DNA of 13,509 nucleotides, from contig JALGWK010000045.1 in the NCBI GenBank assembly GCA_025774205.1, positions 1 to 13,509 of the forward strand, read 5' to 3'. The position numbers and the translations under genes are program-made. Below, piece after piece: positions 6,489 to 13,509 of the stretch (its first letter is position 1; each line of letters begins with the position of its first letter). Source of the DNA: a bacterium (GTDB lineage Bacteria > Blakebacterota > Blakebacteria > Blakebacterales > Blakebacteraceae). A model generated the notes under the pieces. That model worked only from the letters and a program-made list of their open reading frames with translations, was not told where the DNA came from and did not search any database.

Positions 6489-7928
6489 CTACCCGACGAT
6501 CACTCCCTCAAGGTCGAAGTCGATGGTGCCGACGATCTCGGCGCGGACGATCTCTCCCGGGTGGTATTCCGCCTCCGGGCCGTCATTCTCCGACAGCTCA
6601 AGATAGACCCCCTGGTCCACTTCAGGCGCGTCACCACGCGTGCGTCCCAGCCAGGTGAAGGGGGCCAGGTCCTCGAGGGATTCATCCAGCATCACTTCCA
6701 CAACTTCGCCTACGAGAGCATCGTTGATCTCCTGCATGATCCCGCGCTGGGCCTCGAGTATCTCCGCTGCCCGACGCTCCTTCTCCTCTTCCGGGACCGT
6801 ATCGGTAAGGTCGAAGGCCCGGGTGCCCTCTTCGGGGGAGTAGGTGAAGACGCCGAGCCGCTCGAACCTGATCTCACGGATGAGGTCGAGTGTCTCCCTG
6901 TGCTCCCGCTCACCTTCACCGGGGAAGCCGGTGATGATGCTCGTACGCAGCGTGATGCCCGGTACCCGTTCCCGGATCGAGTGGATCAGGTCGGTCATTG
7001 CGGTTCGGCCCATCCCCCGCCGCATCTCCCGCAGGATGCTGTCTGAACCGCTCTGGACCGGCAGGTCGAGATAGGGCACGATCGTGGATGAGGCGCTCAT
7101 CACCTCCAGGAGAGCATCGGTGACGCGGGTGGGGTAGGCATACATCAACCGCAGCCATTCGAGCCCCTCGACCTCGCTCTCCAGGCGCTGCAGCAGGGCA
7201 GCCACGTCGACCCCGTCTCCTCGGCCTCCACCCCGGCTGCCGCCTCCTCCCCCGGAATCCCGGTCGAGATCGTAGCCATAGAGAGTGGTGTCCTGCGCGA
7301 TCACGATGAGTTCTTTCACCCCGGAGCGGGCCAGGGCGGCGGCCTCTGCAACCAGGTCGTCGGGCGGGACAGAGACCGTGTCTCCCCGGATAAGCGGTAT
7401 GGCGCAGAAGGAGCAGGCGTTGCCGCACCCTTCAGCGATCTTCAGGTAGGCGAAATGGGCGGGCGTGGTCAGAACCCGAGGGATATCAGGGATCCCTTCG
7501 GGAAGCGCCGGGACATCCAGATCGGGTGCCGGCGATCCCGGTTCCCGGTCGGCGCTCCCGAGACCGAGTTGGATCGCCGCTTCACGGCTGACCGTCCTGA
7601 CCTCCTCCGGATCGAGGAGTCCGAGGAAACGGTCGACCTCGGGGAGTTCGGCCTCGAGATCGTCGCGATATCGGACAGCGAGGCATCCACCCACGACAAG
7701 CCAGCGGAGTCGCCCGGTCTCTTTCAGCTCCGCGATCTGCAGGATCTCGTCGATCGACTCCTCCCGGGCGGCCTCGATGAAACCGCAGGTGTTGATGATC
7801 ACCACCTCGGCGGCGGTTGGATCGACGGTAAGGGAGAAGCCGTCGGCGACGAGCGCGCCCATGGCTTTCTCGGAATCGACGCTGTTCTTGGCGCAGCCGA
7901 GAGTAACGAAGGCGATGGTGGGGTTCAC
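6489..7928 (-). CDS. rimO: Ribosomal protein S12 methylthiotransferase RimO
   Basis: Radical-SAM enzyme with two Fe-S clusters that adds a methylthio group to the conserved aspartate of ribosomal protein S12. The 479 residues contain an N-terminal UPF0004/MTTase domain with cluster cysteines C12 (LGCAKNSVDSE, the RimO signature), C48 (INTCGF) and C82 (VGGCLA); a radical-SAM core with C168, C172 and C175 (EGCGNACSFCAIP); FERLGVFTYSPEEGT (355-369), typical of RimO rather than MiaB; and a C-terminal TRAM domain from about 405. GTG 7928 overlaps the cdaA stop as GTGA, which supports it as the start. Two oddities: a glycine-rich insert at about 222-240 (see repeat at 7209-7265) and RGDTVSVPPDD after the cluster where many homologues have a basic RGxxRSRP-like stretch. 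It is the last gene of the operon. Confidence 0.94.
   Translation of the reverse strand: MNPTIAFVTLGCAKNSVDSEKAMGALVADGFSLTVDPTAAEVVIINTCGFIEAAREESIDEILQIAELKETGRLRWLVVGGCLAVRYRDDLEAELPEVDRFLGLLDPEEVRTVSREAAIQLGLGSADREPGSPAPDLDVPALPEGIPDIPRVLTTPAHFAYLKIAEGCGNACSFCAIPLIRGDTVSVPPDDLVAEAAALARSGVKELIVIAQDTTLYGYDLDRDSGGGGGSRGGGRGDGVDVAALLQRLESEVEGLEWLRLMYAYPTRVTDALLEVMSASSTIVPYLDLPVQSGSDSILREMRRGMGRTAMTDLIHSIRERVPGITLRTSIITGFPGEGEREHRETLDLIREIRFERLGVFTYSPEEGTRAFDLTDTVPEEEKERRAAEILEAQRGIMQEINDALVGEVVEVMLDESLEDLAPFTWLGRTRGDAPEVDQGVYLELSENDGPEAEYHPGEIVRAEIVGTIDFDLEGVIVG
7209..7265 (-). repeat. Glycine-rich low-complexity insert within rimO
   Basis: Codons for residues 222-240 encode mostly Gly with Ser, Arg and Asp, between the LYGYDLD strand end and the VAALLQRLE helix of the radical-SAM core. 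RimO proteins I know have a short loop here. The insert keeps the reading frame and probably forms a flexible surface loop. Confidence 0.6.
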
Positions 7929-8728
7929 GCAGTCGCTGTCAGCGGCATCACCGGTTCGGCCGAGCCGCGTGGTCCGAAGAGCGAGGAGAGATGCTGGCGG
8001 AGGGCGGCAGCGTCGATGTTCCGTGTCAGGCGGCCACCGACCGCGAGGCTGATCATGCTGGTCTCTTCACTCACTACCACCACGACGGCGTCCGATTCCT
8101 CGGTGACACCCATCGCCGCCCGGTGGCGAGTGCCGAGTCCCGGTTCGATCCGGCTGCTCTGGCTCAACGGCAGCAGGCAGGAAGCAGCTTCGATCACCCC
8201 GTCCTGGATGATTACCGCTCCATCGTGGAGGGGCGTGTTGGGGAAGAAGATGGTTTCGAGCAGGGAGGCGCTCAGGTCCGCTTCGAGTTTCACGCCGGTC
8301 TCCACGATCGCCTTCAGGCCGACCTCCCTGGTGAGCACCACCAGGGCGCCGATGCCCTTCCGGCTCAGGTGCTCGATCGCGGTGCAGACCTCGTCCACAA
8401 CCTGAGGTTCCTCCACCTTGACGAAATACCTCACGAGCCGGCTCTGCCCGAGGATGATCAGGATCCGACGCAGTTCGGGCTGGAAGAGGATGACAAAGGC
8501 GATCAGCCAGATGGCCCCCACGTTTTCGATCAGGTAGGAGAGGGTGCCGAGCTGCAGCAGCTGGGCGAAGATCGAAAGCATGAAGAGCAGCAGCAGCCCC
8601 ATCACCATCGGCACTGCTCTGGTACCACGGAGGATGTGCATCAGCCGGTAGAAGATGTACGCCACCAGGATGACGTCCAGTATGTCCCACAGGGTGATCG
8701 TCATGAAGCTGATGCGGAACAGTGTCAT
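7925..8728 (-). CDS. cdaA: Diadenylate cyclase CdaA (DisA_N/DAC domain, membrane bound)
   Basis: Makes cyclic di-AMP from two ATP molecules at the cytoplasmic membrane; c-di-AMP commonly controls potassium and osmolyte balance and wall stress. The 267 residues contain three hydrophobic segments (about 13-30, 38-58 and 65-83) followed by a DAC domain. The catalytic motifs are intact: PLHDGAVII (166-174, DGA) and GTRHRAAMG (199-207, RHR). A GGAGG lies ten bases before ATG 8728. That ATG overlaps the last codons of the folP C-terminal fragment as ATGA, and the stop overlaps rimO as GTGA. folP directly upstream of cdaA is a recurring arrangement in Bacteroidetes and relatives. No ybbR-like regulator gene follows here, unlike the cdaA-cdaR pair of Firmicutes. 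If folP translation really ends early, coupling into cdaA would be lost and expression would rely on its own GGAGG. Confidence 0.95.
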   Translation of the reverse strand: MTLFRISFMTITLWDILDVILVAYIFYRLMHILRGTRAVPMVMGLLLLFMLSIFAQLLQLGTLSYLIENVGAIWLIAFVILFQPELRRILIILGQSRLVRYFVKVEEPQVVDEVCTAIEHLSRKGIGALVVLTREVGLKAIVETGVKLEADLSASLLETIFFPNTPLHDGAVIIQDGVIEAASCLLPLSQSSRIEPGLGTRHRAAMGVTEESDAVVVVVSEETSMISLAVGGRLTRNIDAAALRQHLSSLFGPRGSAEPVMPLTATA

Positions 8729-8928
8729 GATACCCGGTCCTCCACGATCGCTCCCCGGATCTCATCGAGGGTGTCGAGCGCGAGCCTCATCTCGGCCACG
8801 TCGTGCACCCGCATGATCTGCGCGCCCTGCCAGGCGAGGATCGCGCAGGCTGAGGCCGTACCCATCAGCCGCTCTTCCGCCGGCCGGTCGGCCGGGCCGG
8901 AGATGTGCCGCTTCCGGGACGGACCCAC
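8725..8928 (-). pseudogene. folP: C-terminal fragment of dihydropteroate synthase, out of frame
   Basis: This frame continues folP after the break near 8928. It encodes VGPSRKRHISG (the SRK block that binds the pterin/pABA site in FolP) and then ERLMGTASACAILAWQGAQIMRVHDVAEM, the standard FolP C-terminus. Its stop overlaps the cdaA start as ATGA, like other junctions of this operon, which shows it is the true gene end. GTG 8928 begins the open stretch but has no ribosome-binding site of its own and is probably not a real start. The fragment cannot be an active enzyme alone. Confidence 0.85.
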
Positions 8929-9899
8929 CGGTAGATTTCGAAGTTGTGCTGACGACGCTTGCCGAAGCCCAGGCCGGGATCGATCGCGATCCGGTCGGGA
9001 GCGACCCCCTGCTCGAGCGCGGCGTCGGCGCGTTCCGCGAGGAAGGCATGGATCTCACCCATCAGGTCGTTGTAGCACGGATCCTCCTGCATGGAGGCGC
9101 TGAGCCCCTGACGATGCATCAGGACGAGACCGGCCTCTCGATCAGCAGCAAGGGAGATGATCGCGGGGTCGTCGAGGCCGGCGGAGATGTCGTTGATGAT
9201 CACAGCCCCGGCATCGAGCGCTGCCGCCGCCACCTCCGCACTGGAGGTATCGATCGAGACGGGGAGCCCGGTGCGCTCGATCGCTTCGACGATCGCTCCC
9301 GTCACCCGGTCGATCTCCACCTGTACCGGGACCGGATCAGCGCCCGGACGGGTCGATTCCCCGCCGATGTCGATAAGGTCGGCACCCCCCTCGACTGCCC
9401 TGTCGAGGGCACTCCTGATCTCATCGGTCGTCTCCGAGCGACTGCCGGCCCAGAAGGAGTCGGGAGTGGTGTTGATGACCGCCATCAGTCGCGTTCCCTC
9501 ACGCAGGGAGATCTCCCTTCCGGCGGACCGCCAGAAGTCAGGCCCCTCGATCCCGACGCCCCGCCGGAGCGCCAGGAGGGCTTCAGCCGCCCCGCTTCCG
9601 GATTCCCCGAGCCAGGCGAGGAGCCGGTCGGTCCGGCCACAGGCGATCATCCCGCGACCCTCCTCACCGATCGCTCCGACTCCGGGTCGAGGCAGGGTAT
9701 CCCGGAGATTCGCGGCCACTCCTTCCGGCAGTAGAATGGCCACGATCCCCTCCGTCGTCTCTTCCGGCCGGCCGCTCCGGGGAGGCGGTCCGAGCGGACC
9801 GCACCATTCCCGGTCGGAACCCACCCGGTCGAGTTCAAGACGGGCTTCTCTGTCAGAGGAGGGCCAGAGGAGTCGGGGTCGGGCCTCGGGGGCCGTCAA
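8865..9899 (-). CDS. folP: Dihydropteroate synthase, frameshifted and truncated at its C-terminus
   Basis: FolP joins pABA to 6-hydroxymethyl-dihydropterin diphosphate in folate synthesis. The frame starts at TTG 9899, overlapping the folE stop as TTGA. Residues 1-115 form an N-terminal extension resembling the extra domain of some bacterial FolP proteins (VAAN at 61-64). The TIM-barrel blocks follow: LMAVINTTPDSF (138-149), DIGGESTRPGA (177-187), SIDTSS (215-220), VIINDIS (233-239), LMHRQG (260-265), MQEDP (270-274) and IDPGLGFGK (306-314). After HNFEIYR (318-324) the reading frame leaves the family sequence and ends at 8865 with about 20 unrelated residues. The rest of FolP continues in another frame at 8928-8725. 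Comparison with E. coli FolP suggests about 13 residues are also missing at the junction. It is either a real inactivating deletion or an assembly error. Confidence 0.9.
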   Translation of the reverse strand: MTAPEARPRLLWPSSDREARLELDRVGSDREWCGPLGPPPRSGRPEETTEGIVAILLPEGVAANLRDTLPRPGVGAIGEEGRGMIACGRTDRLLAWLGESGSGAAEALLALRRGVGIEGPDFWRSAGREISLREGTRLMAVINTTPDSFWAGSRSETTDEIRSALDRAVEGGADLIDIGGESTRPGADPVPVQVEIDRVTGAIVEAIERTGLPVSIDTSSAEVAAAALDAGAVIINDISAGLDDPAIISLAADREAGLVLMHRQGLSASMQEDPCYNDLMGEIHAFLAERADAALEQGVAPDRIAIDPGLGFGKRRQHNFEIYRWVRPGSGTSPARPTGRRKSG

Positions 9900-10459
9900 T
9901 GCTTCCCGCCGTAGATGAGGTTGAGGGCTTCGGCGCGGGTCGCTTCCCGCTCGAAACCGCCCCGCATGGCCGAAGTCACGATCCTCGTGCCGGGCTTCTG
10001 CACCCCCCGCATGGTCATGCAGAGGTGTTCCGCCTCAATGAGCACCAGGGCTCCGAGCGGCTTGAGTGAACTCACCAGCGCCTCGCATACCTCGCTGGTG
10101 AGCCGTTCCTGGATCTGGGGTCGGCGGGCGGCGGTCTCGAGCATCCGGACCAGGTTGGAGAGTCCGGTGATCCTGTTCTCACTGGGGATATAGGCCAGGT
10201 GCGCCTGGCCGAAGAAGGGCAGCAGGTGATGTTCACAGACCGAATAGAACGGGATGTCCCTCACGATGATCATCTCATCGTGGTTTTCGACGCCGTATAC
10301 CCGCACTTCCTCCACGAGTGAGCGTCCCATACCGGAGAAGATCTCCTCGAACGCTTCAGCCACCCGCTCGGGGGTTCGGACAAGACCTTCCCGCTCGGGA
10401 TCCTCTCCAATCCCTTCCAGGATCAGCCTGACACCGGCAATGATCTTCTCGCGGTCCAC
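9896..10459 (-). CDS. folE: GTP cyclohydrolase I (FolE)
   Basis: Converts GTP to 7,8-dihydroneopterin triphosphate, the entry step of tetrahydrofolate synthesis; a toroidal homodecamer in characterised relatives. The 187-aa length is typical. Zinc ligands are present: C75 and H78 in FYSVCEHHLLPFFG, and C147 in AEHLCMTMRGVQKPGT; H77 and H145 are the other conserved active-site histidines. RITGLSN and RRPQIQERLT (113-122) are also family blocks. Start GTG 10459 has a strong AAGGAG (10471-10466) six bases upstream, which overlaps the ftsH stop codon. Its own stop overlaps the folP TTG start. Downstream folP in the same operon supports a folate role. Confidence 0.97.
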   Translation of the reverse strand: MDREKIIAGVRLILEGIGEDPEREGLVRTPERVAEAFEEIFSGMGRSLVEEVRVYGVENHDEMIIVRDIPFYSVCEHHLLPFFGQAHLAYIPSENRITGLSNLVRMLETAARRPQIQERLTSEVCEALVSSLKPLGALVLIEAEHLCMTMRGVQKPGTRIVTSAMRGGFEREATRAEALNLIYGGKH

Positions 10460-10469
10460 CCCGATCTCC

Positions 10470-12734
10470 TTATAGTTTCAGGTATCCGTCCTCCCGATCG
10501 GGATCGGATCCTTCCGGTTCATCGGCGGTTTCTCCTGATTCTGCCGACTCTCCGCTCTCCACCTCCCCGGCCCCGTCGAGCGCGTCGACCTGCTCCGTTC
10601 CGTCGGCCCCGTCGAGCGCGTCGACCTGCTCCGTTCCGTCGGCTCCGTCGGCGACAGCAGCGTCACCGTTCCCTTCCAGCTCGGCTGCCACGGATTCGAT
10701 ATCGGGCAGATCTTCCTTCTCGGCCACCATCATCAGCGGTTCCGGCTCTCCCGGCTCACGGTGCAGGGGCTTGCCGGTCATGGCCAGATCGATCTCCGAT
10801 CCGGACAGGATCTCGTATTCGAGGAGGGTTTCGGCCAGGTTCTTCAGGCTCTCGACATTATCCTTGAGCATCTGGTCGACCTCTTTCTCACAGGCCTTGA
10901 TGATCAACTTGACCTCGTCATCGATCAACTCGGCCGTCTCCTCCGAGCGATCCTTGGGCCGCGAGATGGAGCGTCCAAGGAAGATTTCCTCGTTCTCCTC
11001 ACCGTAATATAGTGGTCCAAGCTTGTCGCTCATCCCCCACTCCTGAACCATCTTGCGGGCCAGCGCGGTGGCCCGCTGGATGTCATTGCCTGCACCAGTG
11101 GTCACCTCGTCGAAGATGAGCAGTTCGGCCGACCGGCCGGCCATCAGTTGCTTGATGATGCCGAGCAGGTAGTCTCTGGAGTGGATGTGCCGTTCATCGA
11201 TGGGCAGGTAGTGGGTGAGGCCGAGCGCCCTGCCACGCGGAATGATCGTGACCTTGTGGACCGGGTCGGAACCGGGGACGAGTTTCCCGACCAGGGCATG
11301 GGCCGCCTCGTGGTAGGCGATCCTCCGCTTCTCCTCGTCGGCGATGACCATGCTCCGCCGCTCGGCGCCCATCATCACCTTGTCCTTGGCCTCCTCCATG
11401 TCGGCCATCGTGACACTCTCACGGTCGAACCGGGCTGCCAGCAGGGCCGCTTCGTTGACGAGGTTGGCCAGGTCGGCGCCGGAAAGTCCCGGGGTAGTCT
11501 TGGCGACGATTTTCATGTCCACTTCGTTCGCGAGCGGGATATGCCGCGTATGGACCCGCAGGATTCCCTCCCGCCCCTTCACGTCGGGCAGGTCTACTAT
11601 GACATGGCGGTCGAACCGTCCCGGTCTCAGGAGCGCCGGATCGAGGACGTCGGGCCGGTTGGTAGCCGAGATCAGGATGACCCCCTCGTTCGACTCGAAG
11701 CCATCCATCTCCACCAGGAGTTGGTTCAGAGTTTGTTCCCGTTCGTCGTGTCCGCCGCCCAGGCCCGCGCCGCGGTGTCGACCGACCGCGTCGAGTTCAT
11801 CGATGAAGATGATGCACGGCGCGTTGTTCTTGCCCTGCTCGAAGAGGTCCCGGACCCGACTGGCCCCGACGCCCACGAACATCTCGACGAATTCCGAACC
11901 GGCGAGACTGTAGAAGGGAGCGTCAGCCTCGCCGGCCACTGCCCTGGCCAGCAGGGTCTTGCCGGTGCCGGGAGCTCCGGTCAGAAGGACCCCCTTGGGG
12001 ATCTTGCCACCCAGTTTCTGGAACTTGGCGGGATCCTTGAGGAAGTCAATGACCTCCTGCAGTTCCTGTTTCGCCTCGTCGGCGCCTGCCACGTCGTTGA
12101 AGGTAACCTTCACCTTGCCGCCGGTAAGCAGTTTCGCCTTGCTCTTCCCGAACGAGAAGATACCCCGCTGCCCGCCCTGCATCTGGCGCATCATGAATAT
12201 CCAGAGGAAGATGATTACGAAGAACGGCAGCATGTAGATGAGGGCGCCGCCCCATGCCCCCTGCTGCTTGAAGGAGTATGAGACACCCCTCTCCGACCAG
12301 TAGTCGAGCATCTCCTTGTCGATGATGCCGTCGAGGATGATGAGACGGAACTCGTGGTAAACCCGGGTCGTCCCGCTGACCTGCCTCGTGATCTCGGTCC
12401 GGAGCTTCCCGCTGACCTCGGTGTTGTTGAGCACCAGGATCTCCTCGACCTCGCCCCGATCGATAAGCTCCTCGAACTCGTTGAACGACTCCAGTTCGAC
12501 CTGTCGGCCCGTCTGCGAGCCGAGCAGCTGGTAGCCGACTATCCCGACCAGGATCAGCATGGCCCAGAAGGCGAGGGTTCGGCTGGCGTTCCCGAACTTG
12601 TTGGCCGGGGGCTGCGGTCCGCCGTCACCACCCGGCCGGTCCTTCCGGTCACCCGGTTTGGGTGGGGTTGGGATCCGGCCTTTCCTGCCATCCTGTCCTG
12701 AAGAATCTCTACTCATCATCCACCTCTGCTTCAT
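10470..12734 (-). CDS. ftsH: ATP-dependent zinc metalloprotease FtsH
   Basis: Membrane-anchored hexameric AAA+ protease that degrades misfolded membrane proteins and short-lived regulators. Layout of the 754 residues: Pro/Gly/Lys-rich cytoplasmic N-terminus (1-50), membrane segments at about 52-71 and 163-183 flanking a periplasmic domain, AAA+ module with Walker A GAPGTGKT (253-260), Walker [12 protein letters not shown] (308-318) and second region of homology RPGRFDR (370-376), then peptidase domain with HEAAH (475-479) and third zinc ligand D551. The C-terminus carries an extra acidic tail of about 100 residues (656-754) containing two identical 12-residue repeats; common FtsH proteins are about 610-650 aa. 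ATG 12734 overlaps the hpt stop as ATGA. ATG 12716 (start MSRDSS) has a better-spaced GAGG and is an alternative. hpt-ftsH adjacency is widely conserved. Confidence 0.97.
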   Translation of the reverse strand: MKQRWMMSRDSSGQDGRKGRIPTPPKPGDRKDRPGGDGGPQPPANKFGNASRTLAFWAMLILVGIVGYQLLGSQTGRQVELESFNEFEELIDRGEVEEILVLNNTEVSGKLRTEITRQVSGTTRVYHEFRLIILDGIIDKEMLDYWSERGVSYSFKQQGAWGGALIYMLPFFVIIFLWIFMMRQMQGGQRGIFSFGKSKAKLLTGGKVKVTFNDVAGADEAKQELQEVIDFLKDPAKFQKLGGKIPKGVLLTGAPGTGKTLLARAVAGEADAPFYSLAGSEFVEMFVGVGASRVRDLFEQGKNNAPCIIFIDELDAVGRHRGAGLGGGHDEREQTLNQLLVEMDGFESNEGVILISATNRPDVLDPALLRPGRFDRHVIVDLPDVKGREGILRVHTRHIPLANEVDMKIVAKTTPGLSGADLANLVNEAALLAARFDRESVTMADMEEAKDKVMMGAERRSMVIADEEKRRIAYHEAAHALVGKLVPGSDPVHKVTIIPRGRALGLTHYLPIDERHIHSRDYLLGIIKQLMAGRSAELLIFDEVTTGAGNDIQRATALARKMVQEWGMSDKLGPLYYGEENEEIFLGRSISRPKDRSEETAELIDDEVKLIIKACEKEVDQMLKDNVESLKNLAETLLEYEILSGSEIDLAMTGKPLHREPGEPEPLMMVAEKEDLPDIESVAAELEGNGDAAVADGADGTEQVDALDGADGTEQVDALDGAGEVESGESAESGETADEPEGSDPDREDGYLKL
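10570..10641 (-). repeat. Perfect 36-bp tandem duplication in the ftsH tail
   Basis: Units 10570-10605 and 10606-10641 are identical over all 36 bases, and an 8/9 match to the start of a third unit follows. In frame they encode [12 protein letters not shown] twice (FtsH residues 697-720). Perfect identity implies a recent duplication or continuing slippage. Confidence 0.9.
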
Positions 12735-13321
12735 GACTCTCCGGACTCTGGAAGTCCCGAGAGGGTCGCCACATACGGAAGGTGGCGGAATTGTTCAGCG
12801 TAGTCCAGCCCGTAGCCGACCACAAAGACCGGCGGAATCGTAAAACCCAGATAATCAACCTCCGGGAGATTCCCGGTTTCCGCACCTTCCTTCTTCAACA
12901 GGGAGATGATGCGGACCGAAGCCGCGTTCCGCTCCACGCAGAGAGAAACCAGGAAACGGATGGTGTTCCCGGTGTCCACGATATCCTCGACCAGCAGCAC
13001 GTGCCGATCCCGGATATCATGCTGCAGTTCCTGTGTCACCTTCACCTCACCCGATGAGGTCGTTCCGTCGCCATATGAAGACACGGCGATGAAGTCGATC
13101 TCATGCGGAACGGTCAGCCGTCGGGTCAGGTCCGCCGTGAAAATGTAAGACCCTTTCAACACGCAAACGACCAGAAGATTTTTGCCTGTATAATCGTTGT
13201 CCACGGCCGCCGCCAGCTCGTCGATACGGGACTGGAGTCGTTCCGTACTGAGCAGGGGCTGTGGAATTATCTCGCGTCTGGTCTGCGTGGCGGTCTCTCC
13301 GTGCTCCCAGCGCCCTGTCAC
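12731..13321 (-). CDS. hpt: Hypoxanthine phosphoribosyltransferase
   Basis: Purine salvage enzyme that makes IMP (and usually GMP) from hypoxanthine (guanine) and PRPP in the cytoplasm. The 196 residues contain [10 protein letters not shown] (52-61), the flexible loop [13 protein letters not shown] (81-93), the PRPP-binding loop [14 protein letters not shown] (108-121), and the C-terminal base-binding segment [18 protein letters not shown] (167-184). GTG 13321 is the only usual start codon before the conserved region. It sits 22 bases past the tilS stop and lacks a well-placed Shine-Dalgarno sequence; an AAGGG lies about 17 bases upstream. The stop overlaps the ftsH start. The tilS-hpt-ftsH order is conserved across many phyla. 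Confidence 0.95.
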   Translation of the reverse strand: MTGRWEHGETATQTRREIIPQPLLSTERLQSRIDELAAAVDNDYTGKNLLVVCVLKGSYIFTADLTRRLTVPHEIDFIAVSSYGDGTTSSGEVKVTQELQHDIRDRHVLLVEDIVDTGNTIRFLVSLCVERNAASVRIISLLKKEGAETGNLPEVDYLGFTIPPVFVVGYGLDYAEQFRHLPYVATLSGLPESGES

Positions 13322-13343
13322 GCAGCAGCCGTGACAAGACCCT

Positions 13344-13509
13344 TTACGTATTCGACATTCGGAACTGCAATGTTACAGCCATTCGTGTCTCAGGCCCCAC
13401 CCGGGCCTGCTCGGCCGTCCTGACTCCGGCCACCCAGAGGATGGTCCCGTCAGCCTCGATCACCGGCAGCCGACCCCGCCGGAGACGGGGTACGCGCTCC
13501 TCGATGAAA
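13344..13509 (-). CDS. tilS: tRNA(Ile)-lysidine synthetase TilS, C-terminal end only
   Basis: The last 54 codons of a gene that enters from the right edge. The peptide FIEERVPRLRRGRLPVIE followed by ILWVAGVRTAEQARV matches the TilS C-terminal domain pattern (a conserved P-x-x-x-R-x-x-x-P-V followed by W-V-x-G-x-R). TilS converts C34 of tRNA-Ile(CAU) to lysidine so that it reads AUA. The catalytic N-type ATP pyrophosphatase domain is outside the window. Position directly before hpt and ftsH is the usual neighbourhood and supports the call. The TAA stop is at 13346-13344. Confidence 0.85.
   Translation of the reverse strand, partial: FIEERVPRLRRGRLPVIEADGTILWVAGVRTAEQARVGPETRMAVTLQFRMSNT

Noticed and set aside
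8865-8940. Programmed ribosomal frameshift in folP
   Set aside because: No slippery heptamer is evident, and a conserved stretch of about 13 residues is missing, so shifting frame would not rebuild the enzyme.
7991-9103. Plus-strand open frame of 370 codons opposite cdaA and folP
   Set aside because: His/Gln/Asp-rich shadow translation; both minus-strand genes are certain.
11148-12281. Plus-strand open frame of 377 codons opposite ftsH
   Set aside because: Shadow of a conserved gene with no family motif of its own.

Overview
This is a GC-rich (roughly 60%) bacterial chromosome segment made of housekeeping genes. All genes but one lie on the minus strand. A Gram-negative cell is implied by an LpxH-type lipid A hydrolase. 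The primary sigma factor is short (285 aa), lacks region 1.1 and resembles those of the Fibrobacteres-Chlorobi-Bacteroidetes (FCB) group. The order tilS-hpt-ftsH-folE-folP-cdaA-rimO also fits FCB or related lineages such as Gemmatimonadota or FCB candidate phyla. That placement is inference from protein flavour and gene order. I see no phage, insertion sequence, CRISPR array, tRNA or rRNA.

Layout, right to left in transcription order. (A) 13509-6489, minus: a tightly packed run of the tilS 3' end, hpt, ftsH, folE, folP, cdaA and rimO. Most junctions are 4-base stop/start overlaps. It covers tRNA-Ile decoding, purine salvage, membrane proteolysis, the first and a later step of folate synthesis, c-di-AMP synthesis and methylthiolation of ribosomal protein S12. 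folP is broken by a frameshift combined with an apparent loss of about 37-40 bp. (B) 5665-6411, plus: lpxH, convergent with rimO and divergent from tdh. (C) 5480-3295, minus: a tdh-capA pair joined by an ATGA overlap. (D) 3294-2910: a 385-base non-coding stretch with a strong hairpin and a sigma70-type promoter. (E) 2909-2052: the primary sigma factor, which begins with TTG. (F) 1892-897: an M23 (LytM) envelope peptidase with its own promoter and a clear Rho-independent terminator. (G) 794-1: rarA, cut by the window edge.

Most of the window is conserved core biology. The best points to re-examine are the damaged folP inside an otherwise intact coupled operon, the forced TTG start and long leader of the sigma factor gene, the hairpin between capA and the sigma factor promoter, a perfect 36-bp tandem duplication in the acidic ftsH tail, and a possible leaderless start for rarA. 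I found no convincing undescribed system.
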